DNA of 64,000 nucleotides from Paracoccaceae bacterium (GTDB lineage Bacteria; Pseudomonadota; Alphaproteobacteria; Rhodobacterales; Rhodobacteraceae), in contig JALSKC010000021.1 of the NCBI GenBank assembly GCA_026989055.1, positions 1-64,000 on the forward strand. The letters are read 5' to 3'. How positions within the stretch are numbered: the stretch's first letter is position 1; each line of letters starts with the position of its first letter. A program made the position numbers and the translations under genes. Shown here piece after piece: positions 54,988 through 63,669 of this stretch. The notes below the pieces were generated by a model. That model searched no databases and was not told the DNA's origin. It saw nothing but the letters and a program-made list of their open reading frames with translations.

Positions 54988-56046
54988 TCAGCCGCCGGGG
55001 CCGGCGCCCGTGTCGCGGCGCAGGGTGTCTCCCGGATCCAGCCGCGGGGTCAGCGTCACCACCGGCCCGTCGGGCGCCCCCCGGCCGGCGATACGAGCGG
55101 CGATGATCGCGGCCGCCCTTTCCCCGATCTCCTGCCGGCAGGCATCCATCGTGGCCAGCCGGCGAGGCAGGCCCTGCAGCAGCTCGACTCCGTTGAAGCC
55201 TGCCAGGCCGATCCGACCGGGAATGTCGAAGCCCTGCTCCAGGCAGTAGAGCAGCCCGCCGGCGCCGATCAGGTCGTTCGAATAGTAGATGAAGTCGAGA
55301 TCCGGCCGGCGCGCGAGGATGGCGGCGGTCATCTCGCGCCCCTTCGCGAGCGCCGAACCGCCAGAATAGAACTCCCGCGCCGCAATCTCCACCCCCGCCC
55401 TGGCCAGAACCTCGGTGAACCCCTCGAAACGCTTCCGGGCCCGATGATCCAGAGGCATCTTGGTGCCGAGAAAGCCGATCTTCCGGTAGCCGGCGGCCAG
55501 GATCTCCTGCGCCATCTCGCGCCCGGCCCGGCGGTGGGAAATGCCCACGGCGGCATCGATCGCCTCGCCGTCCGTATCCATGATCTCGACGACCGGGACC
55601 CCGGCGGCGCGCAGCATCGCCCGGCTGGCCTCGCTGTGTTCCAGCCCGGCGACGATCACCCCCGAGGGACGCCAGGACAGCATTTCGTAAAGCACCTTCT
55701 CCTCGCGCTCGGGGCTGTAATGGGTAACCCCTACAACCGGCTGCAGCCCGGTCTCGTCAAGGATGCGGGTGATCCCGCCGAGCACCTCCGGGAAGACCAT
55801 GTTCGACAACGAGGGGATCACCACCGCAACGAGATTGACCCGCTGCGAGGCCAGCGCACCGGCAATCTTGTTCGGTACATAGCCCAGGGCGCGCGCCGCT
55901 TCCAGCACCCGCGCCCGGGTGGCCGCCGAAACGTCCCCCCGGTTGCGCAGCACCCGCGAGACGGTCATCTCGCTGACACCGGAAGCCTCGGACACGTCCC
56001 GCAGCGTCAGGGGGCGCCGGGCGGACCTGGCGGTTTTTCTGCTCAC
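54988..56046 (-). CDS. LacI-family regulator beside glpD-glpK
   Basis: 352 residues from a GTG at 56046; a TTG at 56085 is a less likely start. Helix-turn-helix LTLRDVSEASGVSEMTVSRVLRN followed by the hinge YVPNKIAGALA and a periplasmic-binding-like effector domain (VVIPSLSNMVFPEVLGGI). The sequence most resembles the GntR/IdnR gluconate-type LacI group. Glycerol operons are more often run by DeoR-type GlpR, so regulation of glpDK by this protein is an inference from the shared strand and spacing. Confidence 0.85.
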   Translation of the reverse strand: MSRKTARSARRPLTLRDVSEASGVSEMTVSRVLRNRGDVSAATRARVLEAARALGYVPNKIAGALASQRVNLVAVVIPSLSNMVFPEVLGGITRILDETGLQPVVGVTHYSPEREEKVLYEMLSWRPSGVIVAGLEHSEASRAMLRAAGVPVVEIMDTDGEAIDAAVGISHRRAGREMAQEILAAGYRKIGFLGTKMPLDHRARKRFEGFTEVLARAGVEIAAREFYSGGSALAKGREMTAAILARRPDLDFIYYSNDLIGAGGLLYCLEQGFDIPGRIGLAGFNGVELLQGLPRRLATMDACRQEIGERAAAIIAARIAGRGAPDGPVVTLTPRLDPGDTLRRDTGAGPGG

Positions 56047-56098
56047 GCGATGACCCCGTAACAGCCTGCTTCCGTAGTGCCGCAATTGCCCGGGCGGT

Positions 56099-56908
56099 TC
56101 AAGCCGGCGCCGGATCGTCGAATTCCAGCGCCGGCAGCGCGCGCAGGATCTCCCGCACGTGCCGCCGGCAGCTCTCCCCCTGCCAGCCCGGCGGAAAGAA
56201 GCTCTCGGGCAAGTCCGGGTGGCGCAGAAGAAGCTGTCGCCAGCGGTGTATCGTCAGCACGCGCAGCGCATTGCGCCCGTCGGCCGGCAGCCCCCCGGCC
56301 GCAGAACCGAGCAGGCCCACAACTTCCCGCAGCGCGGCCTCCAGGCGTGCGTAGCCCTCCACAAGCTCCCGCGGCGCCATCCGCTGCCGGAACCACAGGG
56401 GCAGCGGCTCTCCCGTCAGGGGCGCAACGAGGCAGTCCTCCGGAGGCACCGCTCCCCGGCAGCCGACATGGATCCGCGGCGCGAGCCGGCGCAGCGCGCC
56501 GGGGGAATCCCTGTCGTCATCACCCCGGGGCCATGCCCCCTTTCCCGGCGGCGCCACGATCACCACCGGATCGCACCCCGCCCCTGCCGCGGCGGCATAG
56601 ATCCGCGGCCGGGCGGCGGCGCATTCGGCGAAGGCGCGCGCCGTCAGCCGGTAGGAGCTGGTCCTCCCGGACCTCCGGGCAATGATCCAGCCGTCGTTCT
56701 TCAGCCGGTGCAGGGCGACCCGCAGCGCATCGTCACGAATTCCCAGCCGCGCCACGAGCCGACGCAGCTGCCGGGCCGGGATCTCGTCTTCCGCACAGCG
56801 CGCGTGATCGCCGAAAATCGTGATCACCACCGACCAGACCCGAAGCGGCCCCAGCCCGGCCAGCAGACCGATCACGCGATCTGCCCGGTTGTTCCCTTCT
56901 CCCGACAT
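56099..56908 (-). CDS. paaX: PaaX-family transcriptional repressor
   Basis: 269 residues, a little shorter than E. coli PaaX. N-terminal winged-helix region (LRVWSVVITIFGDHA ... LGIRDDALRVALHRLKNDGWI) and a C-terminal PaaX-type domain with RELVEGYARLEAAL and HRWRQLLLRHPDLPESFFPPGW. PaaX represses paa genes until phenylacetyl-CoA binds. 51 bases downstream of paaZ and on its strand. Confidence 0.9.
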   Translation of the reverse strand: MSGEGNNRADRVIGLLAGLGPLRVWSVVITIFGDHARCAEDEIPARQLRRLVARLGIRDDALRVALHRLKNDGWIIARRSGRTSSYRLTARAFAECAAARPRIYAAAAGAGCDPVVIVAPPGKGAWPRGDDDRDSPGALRRLAPRIHVGCRGAVPPEDCLVAPLTGEPLPLWFRQRMAPRELVEGYARLEAALREVVGLLGSAAGGLPADGRNALRVLTIHRWRQLLLRHPDLPESFFPPGWQGESCRRHVREILRALPALEFDDPAPA

Positions 56909-56959
56909 GTCCCCGCAATAGCGCCAATCCCGGTCGGGCGCCAGAACCGGCCTGCCCGT

Positions 56960-59011
56960 TCAGGATGCCACCATGGTGAGCAGTTCGTATTCGGCAACCG
57001 TCTCGTCATCCTGGTTCTTCAGGGTCACATGCCAGCGCACTTCTCCGTAATCGTCGTTGCGACGGGTCTTGCGCTTGACGGTCAGGCTCGCCCGGATGCT
57101 GTCTCCCGGCACGACGGGCTTCAGGAAGCGCAGGCCGTCAAGCCCGGTATTCGCCAGAACCGGCCCCGGCGCCGGATCGACGAACAGCCCGGCGGCAAAG
57201 GACAGGAGAAGATAGCCATGCGCCACCCGGCCGGGAAAGAACGGGTTGGCGGCGGCGGCATCCTCGTCCATGTGTGCATAGAAAAGATCGCCGGTGAACC
57301 GGGCGAAATGCTCGATGTCCTCCAGAGCGATCCGGCGGCTTTCCGTATGCAGTGTCTGGCCGATGCGGAGAGCGTCGAACCGCAGGCGGAAGGGATGCGC
57401 CGGCGGTGCCGGCTGCCCGGCGCCGGGCAACCAGCTGTCGCTGATCGCGCTCAGGATGTCGGGGCTGCCCTGCAGGGCGGTGCGCTGCATGTAATGCAGC
57501 ACACCCCGGATGCCGCCCAGTTCCTCGCCGCCGCCGGCGCGGCCGGGGCCGCCATGCACCATGTGCGGCAGGGGCGCGCCGTGGCCTGTCGCCTCGGCCA
57601 TCGAACGGGCATTGTTGAAATACAGCCGTCCGTGATAGGCTCCGGCGCGCAGGGTCACTTCGCGGGCGACCCTGCCCGATGCGGTGACGACCGAAGCCAC
57701 CAGAGACCCCTCGCCCCGGTTGGCGAGTTCCACCGCGTGCTCCAGGTCGCGATAGCCCATGACCGTCGAAACCGGCCCGAAGGCCTCGGTATCATGCACC
57801 CGCCGCGCCCGGTCCGGATCGGCGCAGAAAAACAGCATCGGCGGCAGGAAGGCCCCCTTTTCCCGGTCTGCCTCCACCACCGGAAAGTCGTCGGGGTTGC
57901 CGAAGACGGGCTCGACCTCCCGGCTCAGGGTCCGCACCGCCTCCAGCACATCCGCCTTCTGTGCCACCGAGATCAGCGCCCCCATGTCCACGCCCTCCGC
58001 CCGCGGATTGCCCACCCGCACCCGCTCCAGCTGTGCCGTCAGATCGGCGATGAAGGCATCCACATGGGGCTCCGGCAGGATCACCCGGCGGATGGCGGTG
58101 CATTTCTGCCCCGCCTTCACCGTCATCTCGCGCCTGACCTCGCTGACGAACAGCCCGAACTCGGTGCTTCCGGGGGCCACGTCCGGCCCCAGTATCGAGG
58201 CATTCAGGCTGTCCTGCTCGGCAATGAAGCGAACCGATCCGGCAAGGATGTTCGGGGTGGCGCGCAACCGGAGCGCGGTCTCGCGCGAGCCGGTGAAGCT
58301 GACCACATCCTGCCCGCCCAGCCGGTCCAGAAGGTCGCCGGTGCCGCCGGCGATCATCTGCAGCGCACCTTCGGGCAGGATGCCGCTTTCCGCGATCAGG
58401 CGCACGCAGGCCTCGGTCACATAGCAGCTGGCCGTGGCCGGTTTCACGATTGCCGGAACCCCGGCCAGCAGGGTCGGAGCAAGCTTTTCCAGCATCCCCC
58501 AGACCGGAAAGTTGAACGCGTTGATGTGAACCGCCACCCCCTGCAGCGGCGTGCAGACATGGAGCCCCATGAAGCTGCCGCCCCGACTCAACTGTTCGGG
58601 CTGCCCGTCCACGAAGACCCGGCCATCCGGCATTTCCCGCCGTCCCTTCGATGCGATCACGAACAGCGTGCCGATCCCGCCGTCGATGTCGATCCGGCTG
58701 TCGGCCGGGGTGGCGCCCGTATCATGGGCCAGCTCGTACAGCGGCCGCTTGTGCTCGGACAGGTGCTGCGCCAGCGCCTTCAGCATGCGCGCCCGGTCGT
58801 GAAACGTCATCGCGCGCAGGGCCGGCCCGCCGCGGGTCCGGGCGAATTCGAGCATCGCGCCGACATCCGCAGCGCCGCCGCCGACAAGTGCGACCTGCCG
58901 GCCGGTAACCGCGCTGAAGACCGGGCGGGCGTCCTTTCCCGGTGCCACCCACGCGCCGCAGGCAAGACTGTGGACCTTCCTGACCGCCATCGCAGCCTCC
59001 GTCTGCGTCAT
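56960..59011 (-). CDS. paaZ: PaaZ: oxepin-CoA hydrolase / 3-oxo-5,6-dehydrosuberyl-CoA semialdehyde dehydrogenase
   Basis: 683 residues from ATG 59011 (the longer open frame upstream is shadow). Residues 1 to about 520 form the aldehyde dehydrogenase, with catalytic cysteine in GQKCTAIRR and glutamate in FIAEQDSLN. The rest is a MaoC-type hotdog hydratase with the Asp/His pair in HMDEDAAAANPFFPGRVAHG. It opens the oxepin ring and oxidises the resulting aldehyde. Size matches E. coli PaaZ. Start overlaps the fused dehydrogenase stop (ATGA). Confidence 0.95.
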   Translation of the reverse strand: MTQTEAAMAVRKVHSLACGAWVAPGKDARPVFSAVTGRQVALVGGGAADVGAMLEFARTRGGPALRAMTFHDRARMLKALAQHLSEHKRPLYELAHDTGATPADSRIDIDGGIGTLFVIASKGRREMPDGRVFVDGQPEQLSRGGSFMGLHVCTPLQGVAVHINAFNFPVWGMLEKLAPTLLAGVPAIVKPATASCYVTEACVRLIAESGILPEGALQMIAGGTGDLLDRLGGQDVVSFTGSRETALRLRATPNILAGSVRFIAEQDSLNASILGPDVAPGSTEFGLFVSEVRREMTVKAGQKCTAIRRVILPEPHVDAFIADLTAQLERVRVGNPRAEGVDMGALISVAQKADVLEAVRTLSREVEPVFGNPDDFPVVEADREKGAFLPPMLFFCADPDRARRVHDTEAFGPVSTVMGYRDLEHAVELANRGEGSLVASVVTASGRVAREVTLRAGAYHGRLYFNNARSMAEATGHGAPLPHMVHGGPGRAGGGEELGGIRGVLHYMQRTALQGSPDILSAISDSWLPGAGQPAPPAHPFRLRFDALRIGQTLHTESRRIALEDIEHFARFTGDLFYAHMDEDAAAANPFFPGRVAHGYLLLSFAAGLFVDPAPGPVLANTGLDGLRFLKPVVPGDSIRASLTVKRKTRRNDDYGEVRWHVTLKNQDDETVAEYELLTMVAS

Positions 59012-61071
59012 GCGCCGGCGCCGGCCGGCGGTGCCAGCAGGCGCGACAGTTTCCAGGAACCGGGGCTCTGGCGGACGACATCCGCCATGACCCCGGCAAC
59101 GACATCTCTCCCGACCGCCCCGGCATGATGCATCGGCCCGCCCCGCCAGCGCGGAAAGCCGTAACCGTGCACCTTCACCACATCTACATCGTCCGGTGTG
59201 CGGGCGACTCCCTCCTCGACGATCAGCGCCCCTTCGTTGACAAGGACGGCAACCATGCGGGAAGCGATCTCCTCGGCGGAAAATTCCCGGGGGCGGATCC
59301 CGGCCTCGGCGCGATAGCGGATGATCAGCTGCTCGACCTCGGGGTCGCGCTGCGGCGTGCGCGCGTCTGCCTCGTAGCGATACCAGCCGCGCCCGCTGCG
59401 CTGCCCCAGCCGCCCCGCCTCGCACAGCCGGTCGGCAATCGGCACGTAGCGTTCTTCGGCCGGCCGGTGCGGCGCCTGGCGCCGGCGGTTCGCCCAGGCG
59501 ATCTGCAAGCCGGTCAGATCCTGCAGCTCGTAGGGGCCCATCGGCATGCCGAAGCCGCGCATCGCGGCATCTATCTCGTGCGGCATGGCCCCGTCGGCCA
59601 GCAGATAGTCGGCCTGCCGCCGGTAGGCCGACAGCATCCTGTTGCCGATGAACCCGTCGCAGATCCCGGCCAGGACGCCGATCTTGCCGAGCCTGCGGAC
59701 AAGACCGAAGGCCGTGGCCAGCGCCCGGCGGCCCGTCTGCGGGGTGCGGATCACCTCGACCAGGCGCATGACATGGGCCGGGCTGAAGAAATGCAGCCCG
59801 AGGCAGCGCTCCTGCGCCTCGATTCCCTCGAAGATCCGTCGCGGATCCAGGTAGGAGGTATTGGTCGCCAGAATCGCCTCCGGCCCGAGCACCGGGGCCA
59901 GGCGGCGGAACAGCGCGCGTTTCACCTCGAGATCCTCGAACACGGCCTCGACCGCCAGATCGGCCCCGCCCAGCGCCTCGTGGTCGGTCACGACGCGCAG
60001 CCGCGCCTCCTGCGCCGCGCGTTCTGCCGGGGCGGTCTTGCCGCGCCGGAGCGCACCATCGAGAATGGCGATCACCCTGTCCCGGGCCGCCGCAGCCGTT
60101 TCCGCACCGGTTTCCAGAAGGCTGACCTCCAGGCCGGCCAGCAGGCACGCCCCCGCGATCCCGGAGCCCATGAGCCCCCCGCCCACGACCGCCACATGCG
60201 CGATCTCGCGCCGCTCGACACCGGCGATCTCCTCCGGGCGCAGCGCCGCACGTTCGGCAAAGAAGATGTGGCGCAGCGCCCGGCTTTCCGCCGAGTCGCG
60301 CAACTCCAGGTGCAGGGCGCGCTCCTTCGGCTGGCCCCGCTCGAACGGCAGGAGAGACCATTCGAGCGCCTGCAGGTTGTGCAGGGGCGCCTTCCGGCCC
60401 CGGGCCTTCCGGCCCAGCTCGGCCCGGAGCCGGGCGAAGTAATCGGGCCCGGTGCCGGGCGGGGCGCGTCGGCTTGCCGGCACCGGCCGCTCCGGCAGCC
60501 GGGCCACGAACCGGCGGGCCGCCGCTTCCGGCGGGTCGTCGAAAACCATGTCCAGCCCACCCCTTTCGGCAAGCTCCTCCGCATCCAGCACCCTGCCGTG
60601 ACAGGCCATTTCCACCGCCGTTTCCATCCCGACAAGGCGGGGCAGACGCTGCGAGCCCCCGGCTCCGGGAACCAGGCCGACATTCACTTCCGGCAGCCCG
60701 AAACGGGTGCCGCGCGCGGCGATCCGCCAGGCGCAGGCAAGGGCGATTTCCAACCCGCCCCCCAGGACATTGCCGTGCATCAGCGCCAGAAACGGGGTTT
60801 CGCTGTCCTCGATCGCCTGCACCACATCCGGCAGCAGCGGCTGTTCCGGCGGGCGGTCGAATTCGCTCATGTCGCCGCCGGCCACGAATGTCCGCCCGGC
60901 GCAGCGCAGCACCGCGACCCGCGCCCCCTGCACATCGGCAACCGCCTGCATCAGGCCCCGGCGCACCGCGGTCGATGTGGCGTTGACGGGGGGGTTGTCG
61001 ATCGTCACCCAGGCGATGTCGCCATTCCGGCCGACACGCACCGGAGAGGAAGTGGGGGTATCCGCTGCCAT
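59008..61071 (-). CDS. Fused enoyl-CoA hydratase/3-hydroxyacyl-CoA dehydrogenase of the phenylacetate pathway
   Basis: 687 residues from ATG 61071; 31 in-frame residues upstream are not family-like. N-terminal crotonase domain (GNVLGGGLEIALACAWRIAA) with both catalytic glutamates kept (LPEVNVGLVPGAGG and AVEMACHG). From about 295: NAD-binding HADH (AHVAVVGGGLMGSGIA), then the HADH C domains (FFSPAHVMRLVEV; GFIGNRML). FadB/FadJ architecture. It probably carries out the PaaF and PaaH steps, and the crotonase part might also stand in for PaaG. Confidence 0.88.
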   Translation of the reverse strand: MAADTPTSSPVRVGRNGDIAWVTIDNPPVNATSTAVRRGLMQAVADVQGARVAVLRCAGRTFVAGGDMSEFDRPPEQPLLPDVVQAIEDSETPFLALMHGNVLGGGLEIALACAWRIAARGTRFGLPEVNVGLVPGAGGSQRLPRLVGMETAVEMACHGRVLDAEELAERGGLDMVFDDPPEAAARRFVARLPERPVPASRRAPPGTGPDYFARLRAELGRKARGRKAPLHNLQALEWSLLPFERGQPKERALHLELRDSAESRALRHIFFAERAALRPEEIAGVERREIAHVAVVGGGLMGSGIAGACLLAGLEVSLLETGAETAAAARDRVIAILDGALRRGKTAPAERAAQEARLRVVTDHEALGGADLAVEAVFEDLEVKRALFRRLAPVLGPEAILATNTSYLDPRRIFEGIEAQERCLGLHFFSPAHVMRLVEVIRTPQTGRRALATAFGLVRRLGKIGVLAGICDGFIGNRMLSAYRRQADYLLADGAMPHEIDAAMRGFGMPMGPYELQDLTGLQIAWANRRRQAPHRPAEERYVPIADRLCEAGRLGQRSGRGWYRYEADARTPQRDPEVEQLIIRYRAEAGIRPREFSAEEIASRMVAVLVNEGALIVEEGVARTPDDVDVVKVHGYGFPRWRGGPMHHAGAVGRDVVAGVMADVVRQSPGSWKLSRLLAPPAGAGA

Positions 61072-61146
61072 GTCCCGCGCTTTCTCCGCATCGTGGATTT
61101 CGTCACGCGATTTCGTCACGAGGACTTCACGAGGATTTATTGACCT

Positions 61147-61156
61147 ACCGGACGGT
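61147..61156. promoter_or_regulatory. Candidate TetR operator between the divergent paa operons
   Basis: ACCGGACGGT (arms ACCG/CGGT, 2-base centre) lies between the leftward fused hydratase/dehydrogenase gene and the rightward paaI. Leftward, it sits in the spacer of a possible promoter (TTGTAT, 17 bases, AATAAA). Its layout ACC-N4-GGT recurs in the paaJ promoter at 20136. Confidence 0.5.
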
Positions 61157-61196
61157 TTATACAAGACTGTACCGGAAATGCATCCAGGGAGCCCCG

Positions 61197-61643
61197 ATGA
61201 CCCCCGCCGAAAGAGCCCGCAAAGCCGCCGATGTCATGTGGGCCGGAGATTCCGCCTCGCAATGGCTGGGGATGGAGCTGGTCTCGGTCGGAGAGGGCTG
61301 TGCGACGCTGCGCCTGCAGGTCCGCCCTCAGCACGCCAACGGCCACGGGATCTGCCACGGCGGAATCATCTTTTCCCTGGCGGACAGCGCCTTTGCCTTC
61401 GCCTGCAACAGCCGCAACCGGGTGACGGTCGCCCAGTTCAACCAGATCACCTATATCGCGCCGGCCCGGGTCGGCGACATGCTGATCGCAACGGCCGAGG
61501 AAGTCTCCGTCTCGGGGAGAAACGGCATTTACGATGTCGGCGTCGCCACCCCGGAAGGGGCGGACATCGCCCGCTTTCGCGGCCATTCACGTGCCATCGG
61601 CGGCACCCTCTTCGACGAAGATGACCATCGGAGGCCAGAATGA
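61197..61643 (+). CDS. paaI: Acyl-CoA thioesterase PaaI
   Basis: 148 residues from ATG 61197 with GGGAG before it; residues encoded further upstream are not family-like. Hotdog fold with the PaaI signature HGICHGGIIFSLADSAFAFACNSR (in part) containing the catalytic asparagine/aspartate region. PaaI hydrolyses stalled ring-hydroxylated phenylacetyl-CoA esters and frees CoA. Overlaps paaK by 4 bases. Confidence 0.93.
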   Translation: MTPAERARKAADVMWAGDSASQWLGMELVSVGEGCATLRLQVRPQHANGHGICHGGIIFSLADSAFAFACNSRNRVTVAQFNQITYIAPARVGDMLIATAEEVSVSGRNGIYDVGVATPEGADIARFRGHSRAIGGTLFDEDDHRRPE

Positions 61644-62950
61644 AGGACCTTGCCCCGAAACCGGAAGAGCTCGAACCGATCGAAACCGCCTCGGTGGACG
61701 AGATCCGCGCCCTGCAGCTGGAACGGCTGCGCTGGTCGCTGCGCCATGCCTACGAGAACGTGCCGCTCTACCGGCAGCGCTTCGATTCGCGCGGAGTGCA
61801 CCCGGACGACCTGAAGCAGCTGTCCGACCTTTCCCTCTTTCCCTTCACCACCAAGGCCGACCTGCGCGACAGCTACCCTTTCGGGATGTTCGCCGTCCCG
61901 CGTGAACGGATCCTGCGGCTGCACGCCTCCTCCGGAACCACCGGCAAGCCTACCGTCGTGGGCTACACCCGCAAGGATCTCGATACCTGGGCCGATCTCA
62001 TGGCCCGCTCGCTGCGCGCTTCGGGCACGCGCCCCGGCGATGTGGTTCATGTCGCCTACGGCTACGGGCTGTTCACCGGCGGCCTGGGGGCGCATTACGG
62101 GGCGGAACGGCTCGGCTGCACGGTGGTGCCGGTCTCGGGCGGGATGACTCCCCGCCAGGTCACGCTGATCGAAGATTTCCGCCCGAGCACGATCATGGTG
62201 ACGCCCTCCTACATGCTGAACATCCTGGAGGAATACCAGAAACAGGGGCTGGACCCGCGCGAAAGCCCGCTCCGGGTGGGAATCTTCGGCGCCGAGCCCT
62301 GGACCAACGCCATGCGCGCGGAAGTCGAGCAGGCCTTCGACATGCACGCGGTGGACATCTACGGCCTGTCCGAGATCATGGGGCCGGGCGTGGCCAATGA
62401 ATGCATCGAGACGAAGGACGGCCTGCATGTCTGGGAAGATCATTTCTTCCCCGAGATAATCGACCCCGAAACGGGGGAAACCCTGCCCGACGGAGAACTC
62501 GGCGAGCTGGTATTCACCACGCTCACCAAGGAAGGGCTGCCGATGATCCGCTACCGCACGCGCGACCTCACGCGGCTGCTGCCCGGCACCGCGCGGCCGA
62601 TGCGGAGGATGGAGAAGATCACCGGGCGCAGCGACGACATGATCATCCTGCGCGGGGTCAACGTCTTTCCGACCCAGATCGAGGAACTCCTGCTCGCCAC
62701 CCCCGGCCTGGCGCCGCATTTCCAGATCGAGCTGCACAAGCGCGGGCGGATGGATGCCATGTGCGTGATGGTCGAGGCGGTGCCGGCCCGGGCCGAGGAA
62801 TCCGCACGCGAGGCCGCCCGCCGGACGCTGGCGAAGAAGGTCAAGGATACCGTCGGGGTCAGCGTCGAGGTGATCGTCGGCGTGCCGGGCAGCGTGCCGC
62901 GCTCGCAGGGCAAGGCGGTGCGGGTGATCGACAACCGGAACAGGGGCTGA
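61640..62950 (+). CDS. paaK: Phenylacetate-CoA ligase PaaK
   Basis: 436 residues. AMP-binding loop HASSGTTGKPTVVGYT near 93-108, then YGLSEIMGPGVANEC and the hinge/C domain (GRSDDMIILRGVNVFPTQIEE). It activates phenylacetate with ATP and CoA, the first step. Standard length. The tetR gene begins one base after its stop. Confidence 0.96.
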   Translation: MKDLAPKPEELEPIETASVDEIRALQLERLRWSLRHAYENVPLYRQRFDSRGVHPDDLKQLSDLSLFPFTTKADLRDSYPFGMFAVPRERILRLHASSGTTGKPTVVGYTRKDLDTWADLMARSLRASGTRPGDVVHVAYGYGLFTGGLGAHYGAERLGCTVVPVSGGMTPRQVTLIEDFRPSTIMVTPSYMLNILEEYQKQGLDPRESPLRVGIFGAEPWTNAMRAEVEQAFDMHAVDIYGLSEIMGPGVANECIETKDGLHVWEDHFFPEIIDPETGETLPDGELGELVFTTLTKEGLPMIRYRTRDLTRLLPGTARPMRRMEKITGRSDDMIILRGVNVFPTQIEELLLATPGLAPHFQIELHKRGRMDAMCVMVEAVPARAEESAREAARRTLAKKVKDTVGVSVEVIVGVPGSVPRSQGKAVRVIDNRNRG

Positions 62951-62951
62951 C

Positions 62952-63548
62952 ATGGCCCGCACCATCGCCCGGGACCACGACGAAAAGCGCCGGCAGATCC
63001 TCAAGACGGCGGCCCGGGTCTTCGCCCGTGACGGGGTGGACCGGGCCTCGATGAACCAGGTCGCCGCCGCCTGCGGCATCTCGAAGGCGAACATATACCA
63101 CTACTACGCCAGCAAGAACGCGCTGCTGTTCGACATCCTCGACAGCCATCTGTGCAGCCTGCGCGACCGGATCTGCGCCATCCGCCCGGAAGGCCGCAGC
63201 CCGGAAGAGCAGTTCCGGGAAACCCTCTGCGAGATCCTCCTGGCCTACGAGGGCGCGGATGACGAACACCGGGTGCAGGCCAGCGGGCTCGGGGCCCTTC
63301 CGCCCGCCCAGCAGAACATCCTGCGCGACTACCAGCGCGACATGGTGCGGCACATGTCCGACATCCTGTGCCGGCTGGCACCGGACAGGTTCTTCCATGA
63401 CGGAGCGAAGCTGCGCGCGGTCACCATGTCGGTCTTCGGAATGCTCAACTGGTTCTACATGTGGAACGCCCGTGCGAACGCGCAGGAGCGGGAAAGCTAC
63501 TGCAGGCTGGTCGCCGACCTGACGCTCGGCGGCATCCACAGGACCTGA
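62952..63548 (+). CDS. TetR-family regulator of the paa genes (PaaR-like)
   Basis: 198 residues. HTH region ILKTAARVFARDGVDRASMNQVAAACGISKANIYHYY (in part) at 16-52 is a standard TetR DNA-binding domain; the C-terminal ligand domain (about 60-198) is helical. It is third in the paaI-paaK operon. Likely a repressor of the paa operons released by an aroyl-CoA; both paa promoter regions carry a TetR-style palindrome. Confidence 0.87.
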   Translation: MARTIARDHDEKRRQILKTAARVFARDGVDRASMNQVAAACGISKANIYHYYASKNALLFDILDSHLCSLRDRICAIRPEGRSPEEQFRETLCEILLAYEGADDEHRVQASGLGALPPAQQNILRDYQRDMVRHMSDILCRLAPDRFFHDGAKLRAVTMSVFGMLNWFYMWNARANAQERESYCRLVADLTLGGIHRT

Positions 63549-63601
63549 CCGCCAGCCACCGGCGGCAAGGGCGCAACGGGAACCGGAACGCACACGGCAG
63601 G

Positions 63602-63622
63602 GTGCACATGGAGTGCACATGG
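63602..63622. repeat. Short direct repeat GTGCACATGG, two copies
   Basis: GTGCACATGG occurs at 63602-63611 and 63613-63622, in the 121-base gap between the convergent tetR and Sua5 genes. Each copy contains the palindrome GTGCAC. A GC-rich stem (CCGCC/GGCGG) precedes it just after tetR. Confidence 0.5.
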
Positions 63623-63669
63623 TGCGAAGGCGCTGGCAGGCAGGCCCGGCACCGACCGTCGGGCGATCG

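Noticed and set aside
59012-60361. N-terminal extension of paaZ by 450 residues
   Set aside because: Overlaps the fused hydratase/dehydrogenase gene in another frame and consists of Arg/Gly/Ala-rich nonsense. PaaZ has its normal length from 59011.
56159-61143. Long plus-strand frames opposite paaX, paaZ and the fused dehydrogenase
   Set aside because: Composition is that of antisense shadow, with no recognisable domains, while the minus-strand genes have full catalytic motifs.
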